A DNA stretch of 49,621 bases, from contig JAWQRO010000194.1 in the NCBI GenBank assembly GCA_033557835.1, positions 1 to 49,621 on the forward strand, read 5' to 3'. A program made the translations under genes and the position numbers. Below are positions 36,081 to 44,915 of the stretch, in pieces. This DNA is from Helochares maculicollis. Lineage: Eukaryota > Arthropoda > Insecta > Coleoptera > Hydrophilidae. Numbering within the stretch: the stretch's first letter is position 1; each line of letters opens with the position of its first letter. The notes beneath the pieces were generated by a model. That model ran no database searches. It was not told the DNA's origin and worked only from the letters and a program-made list of their open reading frames with translations.

Positions 36081-37316
36081 TTAATATGTTTGTAGACCTG
36101 TATTACTCTACTAAATATAGTGAAGGGAACGGTATTGTGATCATGGAAAATTTTATGATCTATTTTAATTTTTTTTCCATAATTTGGAGAATGGCTTAAT
36201 TCTCAGGACTTGATGCTTGATTAACAGTTTTCCATATCAGCTTGTTAGTTCTAAAGATTTTCTTAGGAATCAATTCTCCATTTTCTTCTGCTGTTGTTGA
36301 AAATCATTTTCTTAAGCTTTTAAACTTTCTTAAAATTTCAGTCTTTAATTCAAAAAAATTTAAGAATGCATTTGTTTGCATGGTCTATGTTTAATTTGCT
36401 ATTTTTCAGTATCGTTAGTTTCCTGTATTTCAACTAAATATCTGGGTCTAATCTATGGTAGCCGATTATTCATTTTCAATTGTGTCACTGGGCGAGGTTC
36501 AACTTCTTCATTCTACAATGAGAAATCTTCTTTTTTCTATAATAAATACTGAGCAAACCAAAATTTCTAAACCTTACGATTTCAGTTTTAAAGGCCTCAT
36601 TTTTTTTCTTTAAACTAGTCAATTCTTAAGATCCCTAAGATTCCAATGTATCTTTCTTTCTTTTTGAGTCTTCTTCCTAAGTCCTACCGACAGTTTTAAC
36701 TATTTACACTCTTTAAGTATTTCCATTTCCACCTGTACTAATTTTGAAAACACTTCTGAGCACCTCAATAAAAACTGTTTTCTCAATTCTGTTCATTTTT
36801 CGGTCTCTGCTTTTTAACTGTCCTGCTTTTAGCTTCTCTCCATTCTTGATTGCATTCATAATGTACAATTTTTACGAATTATTTCAATATTCCTCCTTTA
36901 TTTTTGTAAAATTCTATATATAGACTCTAGTTATTGGACTTTTCTGATCTGCTCGTCATGATTTCATCTATGATAATTATCGTTTATTATTTCTAATCAT
37001 TAGCATTCCAGTATTCCTAATGCGTCTTTGTAAGCGCTACTTTATTGAATATCCTGTTTTTCTTAAGCTCCAAAATCGTTTTATTACTTAATCTTTTTAT
37101 GAAAGTCAGTTAGCAAAATTTATTTAATCCTTTTTCAACTCTACAAACACAGCAATTTTAATTCCAATCTCACCCAACTTCTTCTTTTCACTTTGTTCCC
37201 CCGTCTGTCAGTGATCACGTTCTTTATGAATAGGTTTCTTCGTTTACCCCTCTCTCTTCCCAGTGTTTCTATAATTTTGTCTTTTTTTTGTTGGTATTTT
37301 TTCAATTGTTCTGTTT
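36081..37316. other. Pyrimidine-rich block inside the piggyBac-like element
   Basis: The plus strand is markedly T- and C-rich over more than 1 kb (TTCTTTTCACTTTG, CTTTCTTTCTTTTTGAGTC). The minus strand accordingly reads Lys/Glu-rich in short broken frames, such as GEKLKAGQLKSRDRKMNRIE near 36790-36850. That composition resembles the coiled-coil part of a LINE ORF1 or the product of a degraded simple repeat. At 36119-36151, TAGTGAAGGGAACGGTATTG then TGATCATGG resembles the left end of the foldback arrays (21370, 41401). Confidence 0.35.
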
Positions 37317-37318
37317 TA

Positions 37319-38302
37319 TGGTGCGCAAGTTTAAAATGTCTAATTTTGAATCAAGTAAAGATCATTTGCGGCATGTAATGATTTTCTTGTTCAATCAAGA
37401 GAAAAAGGCATCGAAAAGTCATCGAATTCTTTCAGAAAATCTTGTACGGCGATCTTGCTCCAAATGTCAAGACTTGTGATCGCTGTTTTCAACGTTTCAA
37501 AAGTGGCGAGTACTAGCATTATTGGACGAAGGCGATACACAAATACAACAAATAATGGCGGAGCAGTTGAATGTCACTCGGCAAGCCATTTACGATCGCC
37601 TGAAAGCCATGGTGAAGATTCAAAAGATTGAAAAATGGGTTCCACACAAACTGAACGAACGACAGATGGAAAGACGAAAAACTGTGTACGAAATGGTGCA
37701 TTTACGCAACAAAAGAAAGGGTATTTGCATCGGGTTGCAACTGCCTATGAAAAATGGATATAATTTGCGAATCCCAAACGTCAGAAATCGTGGGTAACAC
37801 CAAGACAAACATCAATATAGAGTACAAAACAGTTAATACAGTCCGCTACCGACAACAAATCAATTTAAACCATGCATTGATTGAAAAACGCCCAGAATGG
37901 ACTCGAAGACACGGCAAAATCATTCTGCGGCATGACCACGCTCCCGCACTTTCATCCAAGTGGTCAAAGAAACGATTTCTTCGCTTGCTTGGAAGCTCCT
38001 ACTCCACCCACCATATTCACTAGACCTAGCGCTTTCTGATTATCACCTCTTTTCATCGATGGGACACGCACTGACTGAGCAATATTCAAAGATTTTCGAG
38101 AATGTACAAAAATGGCTCGATGAATGGATATCAATGATAGTTGAACCTTTCTTTTGAAATGGTATCCATAAATTGCCGGAGAGATAGATAAAATGTGTAA
38201 AAAGCGAGGGCCAATACTTTGCATAAAATATGTTTTACTATGTTTCTTTCATAATTGCGTATTTTCCGTGAAAAAAACGACATTTTAAACTTGCGTACCT
38301 GG
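37319..38302 (+). mobile_element. irritans-like mariner element nested in the piggyBac-like element (mariner-5)
   Basis: About 984 bp on the plus strand. The right end (38271-38302, CGACATTTTAAACTTGCG then TACCTGG) matches mariner-3. The left end begins GGTGCGCAAGTTTAAAATG at 37320 and runs straight into the transposase start, so the usual 5' untranslated stretch is missing. The flanking TA pair is not intact, probably through mutation. It shares a 50-bp identical segment with mariner-3 across the same internal deletion. Confidence 0.92.
37336..38226 (+). pseudogene. mariner transposase, internally deleted (irritans-like)
   Basis: Starts MSNFESSKDHLRHVM at 37336 and ends GQYFA-stop at 38226. 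The order is the N-terminal helix region, a private deletion of about 58 bp after RFKSGEY, then QIQQIMAEQLNVTRQAIYDR, EKWVPHKLNERQMERRKT, a mutated first catalytic region near 37730-37790, and the shared deletion at 37801-37850. After it come LNHALIEKRPEW, then frame-broken HDHAPA (second Asp) and HPPYSLDLALSDYHLF (third Asp region), and DEWISMIVEPFF. It retains the KLNERQ segment that mariner-3 lost. Stops and frameshifts make it inert. Confidence 0.92.
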
Positions 38303-38354
38303 TGTCATCGATTACTTCTTCTGTTAGCGATTTTACTTTCTGCCTATTGTTCAT
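38300..38354 (-). pseudogene. Possible N-terminus of the piggyBac-like transposase
   Basis: An ATG at 38352-38354 opens MNNRQKVKSLTEEVIDD, which runs directly into the inserted mariner. It lies about 110 bp inside the right end, in the orientation of the C-terminal remnant. The basic-then-LTEEE pattern is common at piggyBac N-termini, but seventeen residues are weak evidence. Confidence 0.4.
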
Positions 38355-38450
38355 TTCCACTTATTTCTACTAGTGTTGCACACAAAATAAGATCAGTCGA
38401 ACATTTTGGGCGTTTTATAATACATATGTTGATCACGAATGTATTCGTCT

Positions 38451-38465
38451 TAGCCACTTAAGAGG
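38451..38465 (-). repeat. piggyBac-like right inverted end
   Basis: AGCCACTTAAGAGG followed by TTAA at 38466-38469. The matching 14 bp contain no mismatch. Confidence 0.9.
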
Positions 38466-38469
38466 TTAA

Positions 38470-40544
38470 TAAATTTGCTTTAAATGAGGATTGAATTTGT
38501 AGAGCGCCACTTAACAAATCCTGCTTAAGACATAGTTCAAGATTATTGAAAGGTAATCTGTTGTTAAAAATGTATAAAGTAGCAATATGTTTATTTCTAA
38601 GTTTCATCCGGTCTAGGCAGCGACCAGGGTGACCACCACCATCATCCCCAGATTGAAATCTAATTGCTTAATAAACGTTGCATAACGTACTTTTTCGTTT
38701 TGGTGTAAAAAGCCGTGATCTTCAAAGGGCTTAATTTGGTAGGCGCTCTATTCATCATATATTCAAAAGTAATTTTGCCAGGCGAAGACTGCTGATCTTT
38801 TGGCGATTTAAAAAACAACGATCATTCGGACGAGCCGAGGAGTTTTGGGCTGGTGTGTATACCTCTGCGTTTGTTATTTTTGACGCCCGCGGCATTGTCG
38901 GCGAATTTACGAAAAGATTAACACAATTTGACGCTTAACAAGTCAAGAATGAATGTAATTTTCGGAGCCGATTGTAATACCAATGCAGCGTAGCCCCGGG
39001 CCCAGCCAGCCAGAGTTTTGTTGTTACCGATGTCTTTACCGCACGAAAGGAAAAACAACTGGGTGTTCGGATTTTAATCACGCGGATATGCTATAACGCA
39101 CGGCTAATTTAAAGGCAGAGAAAAGTAAAAGAAAAGTTTCCTTCGGGCTGAATGTACCATGAGATGAATGTTTGGTTTAAAACAAACGCCTAACTGAATG
39201 ATAGGATGGAGCAACGAAAATAAGGAGCTGCATAATTGGAGGTGTAATCAAGAAAGCAGCTCGCAAGAATTTTAACTCGGCTTCATTTGGGCTTTACTTA
39301 AAACGTCATGTAAACTTCATTTTAGCTGCCCCATTTTTTTTTGTTTACACGATGTTGGATGCTTTGTGAAAAGAATGAAGGATCTTCGGGCTTTTTAGAT
39401 ATAAAAAGATTTGTCTTGTCATTTTCTTAGCTCATCAATATTTATTTTGTTATTTATATATAACTGATTCGATTACATTCAATCAAATATTTTTGTTGTA
39501 TTTTATTCCATAAAAAGTTATGGTTTGAAGAGTCGTCTACTAGTCGCATGCGAAAGTGTCTAGCAAGACGTATAATTCTTATTAATCATTTCCTTCCTAC
39601 CGTTGTAATATAGTTGTAATATGCTTTAGATTGCTTTAACAGATGTATCAACCCATCTCGTCCTCTCAGAAAAAGATATGTGACTGTCTTTGTTGGCTGC
39701 CTTGCTCTAATTTATTCCGAACTTCCGGTACAAAGTTCCATCATCCGCAATACATACAAACGCCGCGGTACAGGAGGAGATTCGAACTGTCTGTACCCTC
39801 TATTTCACTCATCTTGGGCTGATATATTCATTCGTTTTGATGTTTAGTGCATTCCGTTAGTATTTCCGCATCGTATTATGAACATAATTGTTTCTTTAAT
39901 TAATCGAATACCATTTAGCCTTCAACTAGGGTTTGCCTGAATTCACAGTTCTTGTGTACATTTTTATTCGTGGCGTTTAACTCTTTGTGGCTATTAGTTT
40001 CCCAAATACCTCTTCGTGATTGAGGCAAGTAACTTAGGCGCAGAGCGACAAATCAAAATTACGGACTATCTTGTTTTAAACCGCCAAAAATATATTGCAT
40101 ATGGAAATGCAAGCCAATTCTACTAAAATTTCACCCATATACTGATGGTATTGTAGTACAAAGATAAATCCTGTTGTACTAACGCATATAAAATTTAATA
40201 ACCTCAAGAATTGCCATCTATCAAAAGTCAATATGGAGCGTATTGTATTATTTATAGGAAAATTTATATTCTTATTTATTACACCGTGCGTAAAACGGGA
40301 AGCAGAACTCTATCGTATCTTTGATATCAAGTAATAACCTCTTCAATACCCGTTATTAACTCGAGTTACTGCCGAAAGGGAGTAGAGGTTGTGCTCTCAG
40401 TTTATGAGTTTGCTATAGTCAGCCCGTAAATTCAGGAACATAAAAACAAAAGTAAACAATATTAACAGACTGAAAGTGCAGGTAGTTATGTTGCTGGAGT
40501 CTATCAGGAGGCATAATCAGAAAATCTGTGGATTGATTGGGCTT
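38470..40544. other. Non-coding interval with CpG-rich patch
   Basis: No coding region is supported. Around 38880-39060 the DNA is CpG-rich (GACGCCCGCGGCATTGTCGG, GTAGCCCCGGGCCCAGCC), unlike the AT-rich surroundings, and could be regulatory. No repeats or transposon ends were found. Confidence 0.35.
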
Positions 40545-40699
40545 TTCGGTAATCTGAAGAGGGCGTTTCGATAATCTTGGCCGGAGATTTGATAATAATG
40601 GAGGGAGATTGAAATTCTTGGAGGTAGATTTAATAATCTGGAAAGGATATTCGATAATCTCTGATTGGATTTAGATAATCTGGATGTTTTCGACAATCT
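40545..40699 (+). repeat. Minisatellite block 1, about 18-22 bp unit
   Basis: About eight degenerate units close to TTTCGATAATCTGGAGGGAG follow each other. They share the GATAAT core with block 2 just downstream but have AATCTGG where block 2 has AGTGCAAGAG. Confidence 0.7.
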
Positions 40700-40730
40700 A
40701 CGACAAAATTTCTATGATTTTAAAGAGAAT

Positions 40731-40969
40731 TTCAATAGTACAAGAGGTTTCTGAAAATGCAAGAAATTTTTCATGGTGCATAATATATTTGATAGTGCAA
40801 GAGATTTTCGATAGTGGACGAGATTTTTGATAGTGGAAGAGATTTTTTACATTGCAAGAGATCTTTGATAGTGCAAGAGATTTTTGATAGTACAAGAGGT
40901 TTTTGATAATGGAAGAGGTTTATAATAACACAAGAGGTTTTTGATAACGGAAGAGGTTTTCGATAGTGA
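40731..40969 (+). repeat. Minisatellite block 2, 19-bp unit
   Basis: Twelve to thirteen units close to TTGATAGTGCAAGAGATTT occur head to tail, most 19 bp and a few 18-20 bp. Later units shift to AAGAGGTTT, suggesting local homogenisation. A 65-codon minus-strand frame across it is just the repeat read in frame. Confidence 0.88.
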
Positions 40970-41394
40970 CTTGTCTCATTTCTGCTGGAAATTTAATAAT
41001 AATGGATCTCATACATTCTACATTTTGAGACTTGCAAAGTTGTTATAAAAATAATGACGTCACTGGAAGAAAGTGAAAAAATTCAAAATGAATATCAATT
41101 TTGTTTATCTATGAAGCAACTTTATATTTTAACTATCGGCAAAAAAGCTAATCAAATATCGTGAATTAAAGATGTCTGGGAATAAAACAGGGATCAAGGA
41201 TGTCATTTGAAGTGTTTCTTAAATGTAATCGAGTTGGAGCTACGAGTGGGTAGTGATTGTATTTATTTTGTTCTTTGTATGTGCACTATAAAATAGAATT
41301 TGTAATTCTATAAAACTCGCTTGATGCGCTTCAAGTTTGCGATAAAAATGCACGAAGACGCTTGCTTATGAAAATTATTACATGCCCTTTCTAC
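40970..41394. other. Non-coding DNA between minisatellite and foldback array 2
   Basis: No feature seen. Confidence 0.4.
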
Positions 41395-42026
41395 TATACG
41401 AAGTAAAGAGAAGGTATTGCAATCATGAGAAAATTGGATCTCGAGATTTTGACGAATCTCCACGTTTTTTGACAATTTTTGGTATGATGTCCGTGTGAGT
41501 TTATTTAAACACAATCGCAGTCAGATCGTTTCAGTTGAAGCATAGAAATTTGCCAAAGGGCTATTTTCGTATAATCGTTGACCTACCCAGACCTGACGTG
41601 ACTTGACCTGGCCTGAACCAACTTAGAATCACCGGAACTACCTACACAGATTTAAATTTCGTTCCAATAAACTAGTTGATAAAATAGCAATCGCGTTAAA
41701 ATTTTGTACACATCTTAAATGCTACGAAAAAATAGTAGCCACAAAACTTCAATATGATCGGAGCACCGGAAGTGCTTTTTTTTAATTAAAAACAATTCAA
41801 ATTAAGTAAGCATTGGAATTAAAAAGTTAGAAAAATGCTTAAAATTGTATAACTAACTACAAATAGTAGTTTTGTGTAAGTTGAAAATGTGGGACTTTAC
41901 CAGGATGATTTTGAGTTTGTCGTCAATCTGATTTTATTTGTTCATTTAAATTGTGCACAATCCCAACATAAGAATAAAATTAATCAGGAAAATTAATTTA
42001 TCTCCTAACATCTGTGAAACGTATAA

Positions 42027-42364
42027 GCTGCGCTTGCAGCGCAGCCGATTCGACTAATTTAGAATAATTTATTAAAAGGTTTGTTGATTTTTTTAATAGC
42101 AGAATGCTTCTAGATAGTGAGCGTCAACCTAAGCTTCTAACATCTAAGAAGCATTACGCTACTAAGTGTCAACAAACCTTCTAATAAAGTATTCTACAAG
42201 AATTGTATCGACAACAGTTTTGCTTCATGTATCAACAAAATTACTCATTATGGTATATAATCAAAGGTCTCAGTTGACGCTTTTAATAGCTAAATGTTTC
42301 TAGATTTAGGTTAACGTTCTTAATTGAGAGCGAAGCTCGAATTGGCTGCGCCAAAGGCGCAGCT
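42027..42364. repeat. Foldback module D
   Basis: The left hairpin is GCTGCGCT-TGC-AGCGCAGC (42027-42045), a perfect stem with a changed base pair. The left GAGC hairpin is missing. The right end carries GAGC-GAA-GCTC (42328-42338) and GCTGCGCC-AAA-GGCGCAGC (42345-42363). The centre is rearranged, with inverted copies of the AAAAGGTTTGTTGA block. Confidence 0.82.
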
Positions 42365-42824
42365 TTCACGTTTTGCAGATGTTAGAAGATATCTTTACTT
42401 TCTTAAATAATCATATTTTTATGTTTCGATTGGAATTGACTATTCAAAGGAAGAAATCAATCAGATTAAGGAAAAAACAAATGTGCGACAATAAAATTCC
42501 ACTTTTCAGCACAAAACTACTTGTTATAGGTAATTTTATCATGTTCAGCACTTTTCTTAATTCATATCCGACTTACTATGGAATTTGTGAAAATGCAAAA
42601 ATAGCATTTTTAGGGCTCTGGTTTAGTAAGTATTCTAGAATAGTTTTTCAAACGATTTAAAAGAACGAGTACTAATTTCGCTAGTTGCCGCTTATTATAG
42701 TAATACCCTCAACTTAACCTGATTGTCTTTATATTTTGGAATCGTGAGCTATAATAGAATAGGGACAAAAATTTGTATTAATCTAGAAAGTGAAGTTATC
42801 CTCTAACATCTGCAAAACGTATAA

Positions 42825-43118
42825 GCTGCGCCTTTGGCGCAGCCGATTTGAGCTTCGCTCTTCAATTAAGAGCGTCAACCTAAGCTTCTAACATCTACTA
42901 ACATTCGGCCACTAAATGTGTCTTATCGATTATTCAGTTAATCTGAACGAATTGCATCCACAGCATTGCTTCACGCAATATAAATAGCGTCATTATGATA
43001 TGAAATAAAAGGTCTTAGTTGGCGCCCTTAATAGTAGAATGTTTCGGCATCTTAGAACCTTAAGTTGACGCTCTTAATTGAGAGCGATGCTCGACGTGGC
43101 TGCGCCGAAGGCGCAGCT
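42825..43118. repeat. Foldback module E, both ends intact
   Basis: Left: GCTGCGCC-TTT-GGCGCAGC (42825-42843) and GAGC-TTC-GCTC (42850-42860). Right: GAGC-GAT-GCTC (43082-43092) and GCTGCGCC-GAA-GGCGCAGC (43099-43117). Arms continue inward as inverted repeats through CAATTAAGAGCGTCAACCTA and its complement. This is the cleanest example of the module. Confidence 0.88.
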
Positions 43119-43466
43119 AATGGTTTTTGCAAATAACTTCATTTTCTTGACTGATTGAATTTTACCTTGAGATTCGATTGAATTTCACGATTAATGACAT
43201 TTTTATCCATATTCGATTGGAGTTCACAATTCCAAATAATAAGCAAAATCAGATTCGGTTGAGGATTATTCTGTAATAATCTGTAACTAGCGACGATAAT
43301 ACACCTATTTTTAAATTGTTTGAAAAACACTTCTAGAATAACAGTCAACGAAATTTGATTTTGTTTTGTTCTTTCTAATCGTAAAGACCCATCGAATCCC
43401 AACCTAAAAATTACTGAACTTAATAAAGGAAATGAAGCTATCTCCTAACACCTGCAAATCGAGCAA

Positions 43467-43865
43467 GCTGCGCCTTTGCCGCAGCCGATTCGTGCTTCGC
43501 TCTTAATTAAGAGCGACAATCTAAGTTTCTTACTTCTAGAATGAACTCAACAAAATTAGAATTTTTATACCTTTGAATTATAAACCACGATGAAATCACA
43601 ACACCATCACTTTCCCATAAGAACGTGAAGCTTCTAGAAAAATTCCGCTACTGTAAGTGTCAACCAGCTTTTTAGTAAGTAAATCTTAAAGAATTGTTTC
43701 GGCAACAGTATTGCTTCACCAATTAACAAATCTAGGTATTATGGTATATGTATGGTCTTACTTTAGTTGACGCTTTTAATAGCGGGATTGTTCTGGATGT
43801 TAGAAACTTAGGTAGACGCTTTTACAGAGAGCAAAGCCTGAATCGGCTGCGCCGAAGGCGCAGCT
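43467..43865. repeat. Foldback module F
   Basis: Left: GCTGCGCC-TTT-GCCGCAGC (43467-43485, one mismatch) and TGC-TTC-GCTC. Right: an altered GAGC hairpin (GAGAGCAAAGCCTG) and a perfect GCTGCGCC-GAA-GGCGCAGC (43846-43864). Confidence 0.82.
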
Positions 43866-44675
43866 TACACGTTTTGCGGATGCTAGGAGAAGATTTCATT
43901 TTTTAAAATTTATTTTTATGTCAATTGTTTGATTGTAGTTCACAATTCAAAATAATAAACTATTAAGATTGTGTTGAGTAGCGTTTTGTTTCCTTACGAT
44001 TTAAAAATGCGGGTATTCATTTTGCTAGTAATTTATTACGACGTCATTTCGGGAATGTTCAGTGGAGACACTCCATATTATTTGGTTATAATTTTACATT
44101 GCTAAATTGGATCCATAATTCAGTTATCAAAATTAGAAACTACTGAAAAGTATTGTTTATTTTAAAGTAAATGTCAAACAGCCTTTTAGTAAATAAATCT
44201 AAAAGAATTGTTTCAGTAACAGTATTTCTTTGCCAATTAACAAATGAAACCATGCATGGTCTTACTTTAGTTGACGCTCATAATAGCAGGATGTTAGAAG
44301 CTTAGGTAGACACTTTTACAAAGAGCGAAGCTCGAATCGGCTGCGCCAAAGGCAGCTACCGTGTTTTGCAGGTGTTAAGAAAATGCTTTAATTTATTCTT
44401 ATGTTAATTGTTCTATTGTAGTTCACAATTAAAAATAATAAACTAATCAGATTGTGTTGAGTAGCTTTTTCTATCCTTACGATTTAAAAATGCGGGTATT
44501 CATTTCGCTAGTAATTTATTACGTCATTAATGTTCAGTGGAGACACTCCATATTATTTGGTTATGATTTTAAACTGCCAAATTGGATCCATATTTTAGTT
44601 ATGAATTTATACTTTAAAATAGGACCTCTAGCGTTCAATATTAGAAACTAGTGAAAAGGATGGTTTATTTTAAAT
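43654..44675 (+). repeat. Tandem duplication within array 2, unit about 0.5 kb
   Basis: 43654-44164 and 44165-44675 are direct copies. Shared blocks include TTACGATTTAAAAATGCGGG, GTGGAGACACTCCATATTAT and AATTGGATCCATA. The unit includes the right half of a module and the terminal motif. Confidence 0.82.
44165..44357. repeat. Foldback half-module G
   Basis: Only the right half is present: GAGC-GAA-GCTC (44323-44333) and GCTGCGCC-AAA-GGCAGC (44340-44356, two bases lost). It arose with the tandem duplication of the right half of F and its flank. Confidence 0.75.
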
Positions 44676-44915
44676 CAAAGATACTGCACTTCACGTAAAG
44701 TTATAATAAAAGTCGCTCCGTTACATATTACTGAAACAGAATTTAGTATTCTTTTTGGATTTGTTGTATTGTTGAATATATGCGTTGGAGCATTTGTAAA
44801 TTTAATTTTGCGTCGCAGGCAAATTTCGGTTCTGTAATTATTAGTACCCGTAGGTCTGTTCTGCAGTACATATCTGCATGCCGAAATGATGAGTGAAGAC
44901 AATCCAGATTTTTTC

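Larger units (their letters stand above)
35531..38465 (-). mobile_element. piggyBac-like element with TTAA target duplication
   Basis: Inverted ends CCTCTTAAGTGGCT occur at 35531-35544 and, reversed, at 38452-38465. Both are flanked by TTAA (35527-35530 and 38466-38469), the hallmark target duplication of piggyBac. The C-terminal part of a piggyBac-type transposase lies just inside the left end on the minus strand, and a short possible N-terminus lies inside the right end. The 2935-bp span includes a nested mariner (37319-38302). Subtracting it leaves about 1.95 kb, too short for a complete element, so the transposase centre is missing or replaced by the pyrimidine-rich block. Confidence 0.92.
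41395..44915. repeat. Composite foldback repeat array 2
   Basis: About 3.5 kb with modules D, E, F and half-module G. The start, GAAGTAAAGAGAAGGT then ATTGCAATCATGAG, corresponds to array 1 at 21366. The D-E spacer (42365-42824) lies in the opposite orientation to the A-B and B-C spacers of array 1. For example CGAGTACTAATTTCGCTAG here corresponds to CTAGCGAAATTAGTACTCG at 23281. The right-hand terminal motif (GTGGAGACACTCCA or a variant) occurs three times, at 44057, 44537 and 44893. No protein is encoded. Confidence 0.8.

Noticed and set aside
21366..44915. CRISPR array or riboswitch reading of the repeated GC hairpins
   Set aside because: Unit size, palindromic arms and eukaryotic transposon context do not fit a CRISPR array; no coding region lies downstream for a riboswitch.
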